Source: Flammeovirgaceae bacterium | GTDB lineage: Bacteria; Bacteroidota; Bacteroidia; Cytophagales; Cyclobacteriaceae | NCBI GenBank assembly: GCA_027487845.1 | Contig: JAIYCV010000037.1 | Coordinates: forward strand, 88,500-152,499 | DNA length: 64,000 nt | Reading direction: 5' to 3' | Shown: piece after piece, positions 1 through 8,777 of the stretch | Position numbering within the stretch: the first letter of the stretch is position 1 | Layout of the letters: each line of letters opens with the position of its first letter | Program-made: the position numbers and the translations under genes | Notes under the pieces: generated by a model | What the model was told of the DNA's origin: nothing | Database searches by the model: none | What the model saw: the letters and a program-made list of their open reading frames with translations, nothing else

Positions 1-714
1 TTTGGTGAAAAAGGATTTTCCGAGGCACAATGGAGAACATTACATTCTGTGAACAGGAACGGGGAACTCTATCCTACACACGGCATTGGCCCTTTGGCGA
101 TGATGACCAATATCAATCGTGGCAATCGTTTTACACAGTTAGTTTCGTATTCATCAAAAGCTCGTGGCCTCCACAACTATGTTGCCAAGGTAGGAGGAGA
201 AAATCATCCCAATTCAAAAATCAATTTTAAATTAGGCGATGTAGTAACCACCATGATTCGTACAGCCAATGATGAGACAATTTTGTTGCAACACGACACA
301 AACTTACCTCGACCGTATTCATTAGGGTTTCGTGTTCAAGGCACAAACGGCCTCTGGATGGACGTGAATAAATCCATTTACATTGAAGGCCAAAGCAAAG
401 ATGCCCACCGATGGGAAGACGCCAAATCATGGCTAGAAAAATATGACCATCCGCTTTGGAGAAAATATGGAAACGATGCGGCAGGCGCGGGTCATGGCGG
501 CATGGACTGGTTTGTAATTAACGCATTTATTGAATCCGTTAAACTAAAAACTAACACTCTGCAAGATGTCTATGATGCCGTGACCTGGAGTGCGATCACG
601 CCATTGTCTGAAACCTCCATTCAATTGGGCGGGCAAAGTGTCGAATTTCCGGATTTCACTAACGGAAAGTGGATGTATCGAAAGAATGAGTTCGCTTTAG
701 GAGACATCTACTAG
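1..714 (+). CDS. C-terminal part of a Gfo/Idh/MocA-type GH109 glycosidase-like protein (5' end outside window)
   Basis: The reading frame is open from base 1 to a TAG stop, so 237 codons of a longer gene are present and the N-terminal NAD-binding Rossmann domain lies outside the window. The visible part has the look of the C-terminal domain of family GH109 / Gfo-Idh-MocA proteins: the stretch PTHGIGPLAMMTNINRGNRF and a later GHGGMDWFVINAFIESV are typical of these NAD-dependent alpha-N-acetylgalactosaminidase-like enzymes. Members are usually exported (often by Tat) and act on glycoconjugates, but the signal peptide cannot be seen here. The substrate is not inferable. An internal ATG at 49 is not the real start because the homologous region begins upstream of it. 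Confidence 0.75.
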   Translation, partial: FGEKGFSEAQWRTLHSVNRNGELYPTHGIGPLAMMTNINRGNRFTQLVSYSSKARGLHNYVAKVGGENHPNSKINFKLGDVVTTMIRTANDETILLQHDTNLPRPYSLGFRVQGTNGLWMDVNKSIYIEGQSKDAHRWEDAKSWLEKYDHPLWRKYGNDAAGAGHGGMDWFVINAFIESVKLKTNTLQDVYDAVTWSAITPLSETSIQLGGQSVEFPDFTNGKWMYRKNEFALGDIY

Positions 715-734
715 GGTAGTCAATCTTGATGTTG

Positions 735-742
735 TATTTTTG
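735..742 (+). promoter_or_regulatory. -7 promoter element TATTTTTG of hpt
   Basis: TATTTTTG is an exact match to the Bacteroidota -7 consensus TAnnTTTG. No convincing -33 TTG was found at the usual distance. If it is used, transcription would begin only a few bases downstream, at about the GTG at 748, giving a leaderless or nearly leaderless mRNA. Confidence 0.4.
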
Positions 743-1290
743 TGCTTGTGGAAAACTTAGTACAACTTAAAGACCTGACTTTCAAGTCGTTTATTTCAGA
801 AGAAAAAATCAACGCACGTGTTATTGAATTAGCAAATCAGCTAAACAACGACTATGTTGAAAAAAGCCCTGTGTTTCTTCCCATCCTGAATGGCTCATTC
901 ATGTTTGCTGCTGATTTGATCAAACATGTCTCTGTAAATTGTCAAGTTTCATTTGTAAAAATTTCATCCTATGCGGGCACCCAAAGTACTGGGCAGTTAA
1001 AAACCCTAATAGGTCATGAAGAAAGTCTTTTTAACCAAGATGTCATTGTTATTGAAGACATTGTGGATACAGGATTGACTTTGGAGCTGATACTTAGCGA
1101 CCTCAAAGCACGTGGTGCAAAATCGGTTGAGACGATTTCTTTGTTACGCAAACAAAAAGCTCGAGATAAAGATGTTGCAGTGAAATATGTTGGATTTGAA
1201 TTGGATGAACAGTTTGTGGTTGGCTATGGATTGGATTATGATGGGCTGGGGCGGAATCTTAGCGCTATTTATGAGCAATCCATGCATTGA
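742..1290 (+). CDS. hpt: hypoxanthine phosphoribosyltransferase
   Basis: The enzyme transfers the phosphoribosyl group of PRPP to hypoxanthine (and usually guanine) in cytosolic purine salvage. The PRPP-binding motif VIVIEDIVDTGLTL lies at about residues 101-114, preceded by the substrate-loop region PILNGSFMFAADL and followed by a KYVGFELDEQFVVGYGLDYD segment typical of the family. The length of 182 codons is normal. There is no ATG near the start. GTG at 742 is used here, but GTG at 748 is an equally good choice, because a -7 promoter box ends at 742 and would make 748 the first codon of a leaderless message. The gene is followed by adk after a 156-bp spacer, so the pair may serve nucleotide metabolism together. 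Confidence 0.9.
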   Translation: MLVENLVQLKDLTFKSFISEEKINARVIELANQLNNDYVEKSPVFLPILNGSFMFAADLIKHVSVNCQVSFVKISSYAGTQSTGQLKTLIGHEESLFNQDVIVIEDIVDTGLTLELILSDLKARGAKSVETISLLRKQKARDKDVAVKYVGFELDEQFVVGYGLDYDGLGRNLSAIYEQSMH

Positions 1291-1446
1291 CAAAAAGCGT
1301 TCGGCTCAATAATCCTAAAAAAGTACTTTTCATAATTTACCATTACCCTACACGGTTTTGACATCTCTCGTGTCGTTTTTAATAAATTCCCTATCTTGCC
1401 CACCCGTTTTTGTAAAAAATTATAATCAAGCTTAATCAACATACAG

Positions 1447-2016
1447 ATGGTAAATATTGTACTCTTCGGTCCTCCGGGCGCAGGTAAAGGCACTCAAAGC
1501 GAGTATTTGATAAAAAAATACCAATTGACACATATATCCACAGGTGATCTGTTTCGAAAACATTTAAAAGAAGGCACCCCTCTTGGGAAACTTGCCCAGC
1601 AATATATGGACGAGGGAAAGCTTGTGCCTGACCAAGTGGTAATTGATATGGTGGACGACAAAATCAAAAACGATGGACCTGTTACAGGTTACATTTTTGA
1701 TGGTTTCCCTCGCACGGTGGCGCAGGCCGAGGCATTAGATAAACTTCTGACTTCTAAAAATACACCCATCAAATGTATGATCGCTTTGGAGGTTTCGAAA
1801 GAAGAATTGGTAAAACGTTTATTGAATCGAGGAATTACTTCGGGGCGCGCGGATGACCAAGACGAAACCAAAATTAACACTCGTATTCAAGTATACCTAG
1901 ACGAAACTTTGCCCGTTGCGAAGTACTACGAGAAGCAAGGCAAGTTCAATCCCATTAATGGAATTGGTGAAGTAAACTCAATTTTCAACAGCATTTGCAG
2001 CATCATCGATAAATAA
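1447..2016 (+). CDS. adk: adenylate kinase
   Basis: Adenylate kinase converts AMP + ATP to two ADP in the cytosol and sets the adenylate energy charge. The P-loop GPPGAGKGT is at residues 8-16, the AMP-binding part includes STGDLFR and the GFPRT motif, and the C-terminal part has GRADDQDETKINTRIQVY. The LID is the short form without the four zinc-binding cysteines, and the 189-residue length matches the short-type enzymes usual in Bacteroidota. The ATG at 1447 is directly before the P-loop strand and is the only sensible start. The gene sits between hpt and obgE, all on the plus strand, with a 54-bp gap to obgE, so co-transcription with obgE is likely. Confidence 0.96.
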   Translation: MVNIVLFGPPGAGKGTQSEYLIKKYQLTHISTGDLFRKHLKEGTPLGKLAQQYMDEGKLVPDQVVIDMVDDKIKNDGPVTGYIFDGFPRTVAQAEALDKLLTSKNTPIKCMIALEVSKEELVKRLLNRGITSGRADDQDETKINTRIQVYLDETLPVAKYYEKQGKFNPINGIGEVNSIFNSICSIIDK

Positions 2017-2070
2017 GGGTTTTGGTTCACAGCTTTGATGTAACTTGCAGTCTGTAACCTGTCTCTTTTT

Positions 2071-3060
2071 ATGTCCAATCCCAATTTTATTGATTACGTA
2101 AAGTTTTACTCAAAGTCGGGAAACGGAGGTGCCGGGTGTTTGCATTTTCATCGCGAAAAATTTATTGAGAAAGGCGGGCCAGACGGTGGCGATGGAGGCC
2201 GCGGAGGGCACATTATTCTTCGAGGCAATTCGCAGTTGTGGACATTGCTGCATTTAAAATTCCGTAAACACATTCGTGCTGAAAATGGCCAAGGTGGCGC
2301 AGGTCAAAACATGACTGGTTCTTTTGGAAAAGACGAAATCATTGACGTGCCGCTTGGCACCATCGCCAAAAGAGCTGACACAGAAGAATTTCTTTGCGAA
2401 ATAAGTGAACACGGCCAAGAAGTAATCCTCATACCGGGCGGGAGGGGCGGAAAAGGCAATCAGCATTTTGCAACTTCAACAAACCAAGCACCTACACACG
2501 CGCAACCGGGCGAACCTGGGATAGAGGAAACAGTTGTATTAGAATTAAAGTTATTGGCCGATGTTGGCCTTGTTGGTTTTCCAAATGCAGGCAAATCAAC
2601 CTTGTTATCCGTTGTTTCAGCCGCCAAACCAAAAATTGCAGACTATATTTTCACCACGCTTACCCCCAATTTGGGAGTTGTAAAATATCGCAATGAGCTA
2701 TCGTTTGTAATGGCTGACATTCCTGGTATTATTGAAGGCGCCAGTGAGGGCAAGGGTCTTGGAATTCGGTTTTTGAAACACATTGAGCGTAACTCGTTGT
2801 TGCTTTTTTTAATTCCTGCCGACTCTCCGAATATTGAACGAGAATATCAGATTTTATTAAATGAAATCAACCTATACAACCCTGAACTTCTTGATAAAAA
2901 AAGGCTTTTAGCAATAACAAAGGCAGATATGCTGGATGACGAATTAAAGGCAGCCATCCGCAAAGAGATGCCCAAGAGCATTCCTTTTATTTTTATTTCT
3001 TCTTTGGCCAATCAAGGCCTCACCGAATTAAAAGATTTGATCTGGAAGAATTTGCATTAA
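2071..3060 (+). CDS. obgE: Obg-family GTPase
   Basis: ObgE/CgtA is a ribosome-associated GTPase acting in late 50S assembly and stress control. The glycine-rich Obg fold covers about residues 1-160, with runs such as [12 protein letters not shown] and [12 protein letters not shown]. It is followed by the G domain: G1 GFPNAGKST at 169-177, then the G2 segment, G3 DIPG near 217, and G4 TKAD near 287. At 329 residues it lacks the C-terminal OCT extension found in some Gram-positive proteins, as is usual in Bacteroidota. The ATG at 2071 gives the conventional N-terminus ([18 protein letters not shown]). Confidence 0.96.
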   Translation: MSNPNFIDYVKFYSKSGNGGAGCLHFHREKFIEKGGPDGGDGGRGGHIILRGNSQLWTLLHLKFRKHIRAENGQGGAGQNMTGSFGKDEIIDVPLGTIAKRADTEEFLCEISEHGQEVILIPGGRGGKGNQHFATSTNQAPTHAQPGEPGIEETVVLELKLLADVGLVGFPNAGKSTLLSVVSAAKPKIADYIFTTLTPNLGVVKYRNELSFVMADIPGIIEGASEGKGLGIRFLKHIERNSLLLFLIPADSPNIEREYQILLNEINLYNPELLDKKRLLAITKADMLDDELKAAIRKEMPKSIPFIFISSLANQGLTELKDLIWKNLH

Positions 3061-3120
3061 GATTAATTTTAACTTCGCTTTGAGTACACCGAACTAAGCT
3101 GTTTGGTGCTCTCAATTATC

Positions 3121-3585
3121 ATGAGCCATTACCTCGCCCAACTAAACATTGCCAAAATGCTTGCCCCAATGGATAGTCCGGTGATGGCTGATTTTGTGAA
3201 CAACTTAAACCAGATTAATGACTTAGCCGAATCAAGCGAAGGCTTTATTTGGCGATTGAAAGACGATGCTAATAATGCAACGTCCATCAAAATATACAAT
3301 GACGATTTTCTGATTGTGAACATGTCAGTTTGGAAAGATATTGACAGACTTTTCAGGTTTACTTACCAAACACAACACCTTGAAATTTTTAAGAGGCGCA
3401 ACGAATGGTTTGAGAAAATGAAGGAGATGCACATGGCTTTGTGGTACGTGGAAGAAAATCATAAGCCAACAACAATAGAAGCAGAAGAAAGATTGGACTA
3501 CCTGCGAGCAAATGGCGACACACCGTTTGCATTCACGTTCAAGAAACGGTTTTCGGTGGAAGAAGCTTTATCGTTTCAAAAATAG
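3121..3585 (+). CDS. DUF3291 domain-containing protein
   Basis: A 154-residue cytosolic protein without signal peptide or membrane segment. The N-terminus HYLAQLNIAKMLAPMDSPVMADFVNNLNQIN and the following GFIWRLKDD segment match what is known of the DUF3291 family, whose function is not established; the fold is thought to be related to small heme- or monooxygenase-like ferredoxin folds, which is inference. The reading frame extends upstream to a TTG at 3103, but ATG 3121 gives the family N-terminus and is chosen. It is a single gene between obgE and grpE with no obvious partner. Confidence 0.78.
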   Translation: MSHYLAQLNIAKMLAPMDSPVMADFVNNLNQINDLAESSEGFIWRLKDDANNATSIKIYNDDFLIVNMSVWKDIDRLFRFTYQTQHLEIFKRRNEWFEKMKEMHMALWYVEENHKPTTIEAEERLDYLRANGDTPFAFTFKKRFSVEEALSFQK

Positions 3586-3722
3586 ACCATTAGTGAAATA
3601 GCTCTGGAGACCAACAAACCTGTTCAATTAATCCCCTGCCGTAATGTCACCTTTATTTTATTGGCAAAATTCTTGTCACGTGCAGGTAATTTTAAGTCTT
3701 CTACACCATAGAAAATACCACA

Positions 3723-4271
3723 ATGCCAGAACAAGAAACTAACAATAGCGACCAAGTCGCAGTGGAAACCGAAGGGAGTGTCGCTGAACAGCGAGACGGG
3801 GAACCTCAGAAAGACGAGCAGCAAGCTCAATTGAAAAAGCTTCAAGACGAATTGGCAGAAGGAAAAGATAAGTACGTGCGCCTTTATGCCGAATTTGACA
3901 ACCATAGGCGCAGAACTTCTAAGGAAAAAATCGAAATGATCTCTTCCGCAAACGAACAATTGCTTAAGTCGCTGTTACCAGTCGTTGATGATTTTGACCG
4001 GGCAGAAAAAACATTCAAAGACAAAAATGACAAAGAAGCAGAAGGTTTTTTCTTGATTCATAACAAATTCAAGAAGATTTTTGAACAAGCGGGCGTTAAA
4101 CTGATGGAAACAGGCAACGGCTCAGACTTTAATCCCGATCTGCACGAAGCGATTACTCAAATACCAGCACCAACCGAAGAATTGAAAGGCAAAATTGTAG
4201 ATACAGTTGAAAAAGGATATTTGCTGAACGATAAGGTTATCCGGTTTGCCAAAGTAGTGGTAGGAGGCTAG
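3723..4271 (+). CDS. grpE: GrpE nucleotide-exchange factor
   Basis: GrpE releases ADP from DnaK and acts as a thermosensor of the Hsp70 cycle. The protein has an acidic, Gln/Glu-rich N-terminal region (about 1-35), a long coiled-coil segment (about 35-90, KKLQDELAEGKDKYVRLYAEFDNHRRR), and a C-terminal beta domain ending LLNDKVIRFAKVVVGG, which is the hallmark of the family. The 182-residue length is normal. It is immediately upstream of dnaJ (72-bp spacer with repeats), a common grpE-dnaJ pairing. dnaK lies about 18 kb away on the same strand, so the three chaperone genes are not in one operon. Confidence 0.96.
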   Translation: MPEQETNNSDQVAVETEGSVAEQRDGEPQKDEQQAQLKKLQDELAEGKDKYVRLYAEFDNHRRRTSKEKIEMISSANEQLLKSLLPVVDDFDRAEKTFKDKNDKEAEGFFLIHNKFKKIFEQAGVKLMETGNGSDFNPDLHEAITQIPAPTEELKGKIVDTVEKGYLLNDKVIRFAKVVVGG

Positions 4272-4309
4272 GCGTACTTGGTAGCCAACCCGTCAACTTA
4301 GCGTAATTT

Positions 4310-4338
4310 TTGAATTTTAACTATTGAATTTTGAATTG
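4310..4338 (+). repeat. short direct repeat in the grpE-dnaJ spacer
   Basis: The 9-mer TTGAATTTT occurs at 4310-4318 and again at 4324-4332 (14-bp period), followed by a third related word TGAATTG just before the dnaJ start. It belongs to the set of AT-rich word-repeat leaders seen elsewhere in this window. Confidence 0.5.
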
Positions 4339-4343
4339 TTAGC

Positions 4344-5462
4344 ATGGCCAAAAGAGATTACTACGAAATTTTAGGCGTTGCCAAAGGAGCTTCTCCTGAT
4401 GAAATAAAAAAAGCTTATCGAAAGGTGGCCATCCAATTCCATCCTGATAAAAACCCTGATAATAAAGAAGCGGAAGAAAAATTCAAAGAAGCTGCCGAAG
4501 CCTACGAAATATTAAGCAACGCAGAAAAACGCGCTCAGTACGATCGCTTTGGCCACTCGCGGCCTGGGGGTGGAGGCGGAGGCGGCCATGACATGAACAT
4601 GGAAGATATCTTCAGCCAATTTGGAGATATTTTTGGTGGCGGTGGAGGAAGTCCATTCGACAGTTTTTTTGGAGGCAGCAGCCGTGGTGGGCGTCAGCGG
4701 AAAGGCTCTAATTTGAGGATAAAACTTAAGCTCACACTAGAGGAAATTGCCAATGGCGTTGAGAAAAAGATAAAAGTAAATCGACTTATTCGCGCGGAAG
4801 GCGTCACCTTTAAGAAGTGCAACACGTGTGGCGGAAATGGCCAGGTAAGAAAGGTGGTAAATACTATGTTGGGGCAAATGGTGTCAACTACTACGTGTCC
4901 AACATGCAACGGTGCGGGCGAAATACTTGACAAACGCCCCTCAGGCGTAGATAGCTCTGGCCTAGTTTCTAAAGAAGATTTTATATCTATTAAAGTACCT
5001 GCAGGAGTTAGCGATGGCATGCAGCTTTCGATGGCTGGAAAAGGTAACGAAGCTCCCGGTGGTGGCGTACCTGGCGATCTGTTGATTCTAATCGAAGAAA
5101 CAGAAGATAAAGAACTTAAGCGCGATGGCTCGAATCTAATATTTGATTTGCATATCAGCTTTATTGATGCGGCTTTAGGTACTAGTGTGGAAGTTCCTTC
5201 CATTGGCGGAAAGGTTCGAATCAAAATAGAACCTGGCACTCAGAGTGGAAAAATCCTGCGTTTACGAGGGAAAGGGTTAAAAGACGTGAATGGCTACAAC
5301 ACGGGTGACCAATTGATTTATATTAACGTTTGGACTCCCAAAAAACTTAGTGCCGATGAGAAAGCCAAGCTAGAAAGCTTAAAAACGTCTCCAAATTTCA
5401 TTCCGCAGCCCGATGCAAACGACAAAGGCTTTTTCGAACGAATGAAAGAATACTTTCAATGA
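4344..5462 (+). CDS. dnaJ: DnaJ co-chaperone, with only one zinc centre
   Basis: DnaJ (Hsp40) delivers unfolded clients to DnaK and stimulates its ATPase. The J domain is at residues 1-70 with HPD at 33-35, followed by a Gly/Phe-rich linker (about 72-118) and the C-terminal client-binding and dimerisation domains. The Cys-rich region is reduced: only two CxxCxGxG motifs are present (C159/C162 and C185/C188), whereas canonical DnaJ has four. By position these are motifs 2 and 3, which form zinc centre II. The places of motifs 1 and 4 are occupied by [10 protein letters not shown] and [10 protein letters not shown]. Length (372) and the rest of the protein are normal, so this is a lineage variant rather than decay. 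It follows grpE by 72 bp on the same strand. Confidence 0.94.
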   Translation: MAKRDYYEILGVAKGASPDEIKKAYRKVAIQFHPDKNPDNKEAEEKFKEAAEAYEILSNAEKRAQYDRFGHSRPGGGGGGGHDMNMEDIFSQFGDIFGGGGGSPFDSFFGGSSRGGRQRKGSNLRIKLKLTLEEIANGVEKKIKVNRLIRAEGVTFKKCNTCGGNGQVRKVVNTMLGQMVSTTTCPTCNGAGEILDKRPSGVDSSGLVSKEDFISIKVPAGVSDGMQLSMAGKGNEAPGGGVPGDLLILIEETEDKELKRDGSNLIFDLHISFIDAALGTSVEVPSIGGKVRIKIEPGTQSGKILRLRGKGLKDVNGYNTGDQLIYINVWTPKKLSADEKAKLESLKTSPNFIPQPDANDKGFFERMKEYFQ

Positions 5463-5470
5463 GTTACGGC

Positions 5471-6610
5471 CTATAGTGAAGTGGCAAGCGGTGGGTTTGG
5501 AGAAAGAAGCCGCCATGCTAAATCTTCAATCATTTCACATTGAATTTTATGGCTAAACGCTTTAGAGTGCTCTTTTCCTAAAGCACGAATACGATTGTAT
5601 TCGTTTCCGTTCAGATACAAGCCTTCAATTTTGTCGGCTAATCCCCGCGCGTTATTGGGCTCATACAAAATACCAGCCTTGCCATTGTTCAGTAATTCTG
5701 GTGTGCCGCCCGAGTTGGTTCCTATCACAGGTATTCCTAGCGCCATGGCTTCTACCGTAACCATGCCGACTGGCTCAGAAATAGAACTCATTATAAAAAT
5801 ATCTAACGCTGCAAAGCAAGGAACTACGTCTGAAGTGAAGGGTCTGAACAAAACTTGCTGTTCAACACCTAACTCCGTTGCCAACTTTTTCAGAAAAACT
5901 AAGTAGCCCTGTTCCCCATGAGTTTCGTCACCAATAATGAGTACTTTAACTGCCATATCTCGGTTTTTAAGTTCTTTTATTGCTCTTATAGCTGACTCTT
6001 GACCTTTCTGTTTATCAATCCTTCCGATCACCCCTACAACAAAATCGTGGCTAGGTACCAATAGCATTTCCCTCGCTTGCTCTTTTTCCATTACTCGATC
6101 TTGAAGAGAAACGATATCAATACATAATGGTATTTTAACGATCTTCTCTTTATATTAACACAGTATTTGATAAAATTTGATTGCGCAGATACTCCAACGG
6201 AGTGATCCAAACATCTAGCTGATTAAAGAAAAAGGCATGGTAAAAATCCTTTTTGTTTAAGGTTACTTGCATCTGCTGCCAGTAAACTAACTTAATTGGC
6301 CTTCTTGAGAAGATTTTTGCCCACACGCTAACATAATGATGCCTATAATGCCCTACTACCACAACGGTTAATTGATATTGCGAAAAAAGTTTAGCTAAGC
6401 GAAAAGCACTTCTAAATGCGATGTGTTTTTTACGATGCGTAAAATTGGCAACGGTTAGATTTGCCCGCTTTGCTTCTTGAAGGAGTTTGCTTTCTTCGTG
6501 GCAAAAAAGAATCGGTTCGTGCCCCTTTCCTTAAGCCAAGTGCATAGTTTCAGATTATTCAATTCAAGGCCTCCCCAGGCCAGCGAACTACATAAAAATC
6601 CTACTTTCAT
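5471..6610 (-). pseudogene. GT4-type glycosyltransferase pseudogene with two single-base frameshifts
   Basis: Three consecutive reading-frame pieces join into one normal glycosyltransferase of about 380 residues. Piece 1 starts at ATG 6610 (MKVGFLCSSLAWGGLELNN), typical of the N-terminal domain. At the C4 run 6522-6525 (G4 on the coding strand) one G appears missing; restoring it continues the protein through KERGHEPILFCHEESK to about 6152. A second shift of one base at about 6150-6156 leads into piece 3, which holds the nucleotide-sugar domain: GVIGRIDKQKG, then SSISEPVGMVTVEAMALGIP and GTNSGGTPELL. The intact enzyme would transfer a sugar to an envelope or exopolysaccharide acceptor. All motifs survive, so inactivation is recent or the shifts are sequence errors. 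It is convergent with dnaJ (8-bp gap). Confidence 0.85.
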
Positions 6611-6841
6611 AACTTTCTTCCCCCCAATCTTATTCTCAAAAATTGTTTCCAACTAGTTAACAATCAACACGAATTATCAGACACATTGGTTTGTCGAGGG
6701 TTTAATTGATCGGCTCGATTTTAATTGATAAATATGGCTCGTTTTTTTGATGGTTGGCTTAGAAATCAGTTCCAGCTAGTTTTTAGGACACCAAGAATAA
6801 TTTTTGTAACCCAACGGCCACCTTTGCGTATGTAAGAGACA

Positions 6842-7741
6842 ATGCGCGCTATTTTTTTACCGGTTTTGTTCCATTTAAGCCTTTCGATAGTTGTATTGGG
6901 TCAAGTATCCAAACAGTTTTCTGTTGAAAATGTGTCTAGCTGCGACAAAATACAACTTCATCTGAAGGCGAAAACGGGCAACTGCTTTGTAAAACCCTCT
7001 GAGAACACCGATCTACTAGACATTTATAGCAATCAAAACTTAGAAGATTACAATCACTCCTTCAGCAATGAGGCAAAAGGGAAGACGTGCGTTTTAAAAC
7101 TCGGTCTGGAACAAGAGCATTCAAAAGGTGTTGGTAAAAAAATCTCTTACAAAGTGTTTGGTGGCAACGATGAACCCGATAATAAGTTTTGGAAGGTATA
7201 TCTGACGGAATCCAAGCCGTACGATTTGTTCTTAGACTATGGGTTAGGCAATGCAAACATAGATCTATCGGGATTGTCGATTTCCAAAATGAAAATCAAT
7301 ACTGGCAGTGCCGATGTAAATATTTTTTACGGCAATGCAACTGAGAACAAAATAGAAATGGATACGTTCTTCGTAAAAGTAGACATGGGCTCTCTCAGTG
7401 CTAAACAATTGAACCTGTCGCGAAGCAAAGTGGTGATGGCCGATGTTGGCTTTGGAAACATGACACTTGACTTTTTCTCGGACAAACCTTTTGCAACCCA
7501 CGAAGTGAAAGGCAGTGTTGGCGCAGGCAATCTAATTATTTACCTGCCCACAGAAGCAACTCCAGTATTGGTAAAAATGTCTGATTCTTGGTTGTGTAGT
7601 GTGCACCTGTCAAAAGGGCTAAAGAAAATCGGCCAGAATACTTATTGTAATTCATCCTATTCTAACGACTCTAAAAATGTGCTTACATTTAACTTGGATG
7701 TATCGGTAGGCAAAGTGGTTTTCAAAGAGAGAACTCACTAA
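6842..7741 (+). CDS. exported protein of unknown function, toast-rack/DUF4097-like C-terminal half
   Basis: The protein has a clear Sec signal peptide (residues 1-21, hydrophobic core LPVLFHLSLSIVVLG, cleavage near GQV) and no further membrane segment, so it is periplasmic or surface exposed. From about residue 125 on it consists of short alternating strands rich in Gly/Asn/Asp turns (GLGNANIDLSGLSISKMKINTGSADVNI and similar), the pattern of the beta-helical toast-rack / DUF4097-DUF2154 folds. I do not recognise a specific family for the N-terminal part, and no catalytic motif is visible. It precedes the ABC exporter genes by 121 bp on the same strand, but a functional link is not shown. Confidence 0.65.
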   Translation: MRAIFLPVLFHLSLSIVVLGQVSKQFSVENVSSCDKIQLHLKAKTGNCFVKPSENTDLLDIYSNQNLEDYNHSFSNEAKGKTCVLKLGLEQEHSKGVGKKISYKVFGGNDEPDNKFWKVYLTESKPYDLFLDYGLGNANIDLSGLSISKMKINTGSADVNIFYGNATENKIEMDTFFVKVDMGSLSAKQLNLSRSKVVMADVGFGNMTLDFFSDKPFATHEVKGSVGAGNLIIYLPTEATPVLVKMSDSWLCSVHLSKGLKKIGQNTYCNSSYSNDSKNVLTFNLDVSVGKVVFKERTH

Positions 7742-7823
7742 TTTTCAATTTCCATTCACGAATGCAAGAATAATCTGCGGCAAAAAACCGGAGTCTTTTT
7801 ATAGTTAGGTGTAATTCTCTCAG

Positions 7824-7831
7824 TACATTTG
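7824..7831 (+). promoter_or_regulatory. -7 promoter element TACATTTG of the ABC exporter operon
   Basis: Exact match to TAnnTTTG 31 bp upstream of the GTG start at 7863. A -33 TTG at standard spacing is not evident. Confidence 0.4.
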
Positions 7832-7862
7832 TTACTAACACCCAAACTTTAATAAAACTATT

Positions 7863-8777
7863 GTGGATGCACTACAAGCCCAACACGTAAGCAAGCGGTA
7901 TACGAACCACACCGCGCTAGATGATGTAAGCCTCAACATTCCAGAGCATACCATTTTCGGACTGCTCGGCCCGAACGGTGCAGGCAAAACAACCTTGATC
8001 CGAATTATAAATCAAATCATTAATAAAGATGAAGGTGAGATTTTGATTTTCGGTGAGAAACTCAAACCGAGCCATATTGAAATAATTGGCTATCTGCCAG
8101 AAGAACGAGGCCTCTACAAAAAATTAAAAGTAGGAGAGCAACTTTTGTATTTGGCTCAACTAAAAGGTTTATCTGGACCTGATGCGCTTGCACGAATAAA
8201 GGTATGGCTAGAGAAATTTGAAATAAAAGATTGGTGGGATAAAAAGGTAGAGGATCTTTCAAAAGGAATGGCGCAGAAGGTGCAGTTTATTAGCACCGTT
8301 CTGCACGAGCCTAAACTAATAATATTGGATGAACCTTTTTCTGGATTCGATCCGGTAAATGCCCAATTGATTACGGAAGAAATTCTTGACCTCAAAAAGA
8401 AGGGGTGCACTATTATTTTCTCTACGCACAGGATGGAGACAGTGGAAGATTTGTGCGATCACATTGCTTTAATCAATCGTTCTAAAAAAATATTAGAAGG
8501 CTCTAAAAAGCAAGTGAAAGAACAATTTAAAACCAATACGTTTGTTGTAGAGCACAAAGGAAGTTTCAGTTTAAACGGCTCGTATGAATTATTGAATCAA
8601 CAACCAATTGAAGATTCGTTTTTCCAGTCAACCATAAAAATGAAAGACGTAAAAAGACCCAATGAGCTAATCCAAGAGCTGATCCAGCTTACGGAGGTTC
8701 ACAGCTTTCAAGAAAAAGTACCGTCTATGAGCGAAATATTTATCAGTTTAGTGAAAGGAGGAATCAACCATGAATAA
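7863..8777 (+). CDS. ABC transporter ATP-binding protein (NatA-like)
   Basis: This is the ATPase subunit of an ABC-2 type exporter. Walker A GPNGAGKTT is near residues 36-44, the Q-loop region YLPEERGLYKKL follows, the signature is LSKGMAQKVQF, Walker B LIILDEPFSGFDP comes next, and the switch His is in IFSTHRMETVEDL. The EERG sequence after the Q-loop and the C-terminal DUF4162-like extension (about 215-304) fit the NatA-type sodium exporter family, although the substrate cannot be read from sequence. The start is GTG at 7863; no ATG is nearby. The downstream permease gene overlaps by 8 bp, so the two are translationally coupled. Confidence 0.9.
   Translation: MDALQAQHVSKRYTNHTALDDVSLNIPEHTIFGLLGPNGAGKTTLIRIINQIINKDEGEILIFGEKLKPSHIEIIGYLPEERGLYKKLKVGEQLLYLAQLKGLSGPDALARIKVWLEKFEIKDWWDKKVEDLSKGMAQKVQFISTVLHEPKLIILDEPFSGFDPVNAQLITEEILDLKKKGCTIIFSTHRMETVEDLCDHIALINRSKKILEGSKKQVKEQFKTNTFVVEHKGSFSLNGSYELLNQQPIEDSFFQSTIKMKDVKRPNELIQELIQLTEVHSFQEKVPSMSEIFISLVKGGINHE

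Noticed and set aside
3103..3120. TTG start six codons upstream for the DUF3291 gene
   Set aside because: The ATG at 3121 gives the family N-terminus HYLAQLNIAK; the extra residues have no support.
6701..6741. Imperfect duplication (TTTAATTGAT followed by GGCTCG, twice) before the exported protein gene
   Set aside because: Only two copies with unequal spacing and no relation to a promoter or gene boundary; not distinguishable from chance in AT-rich sequence.
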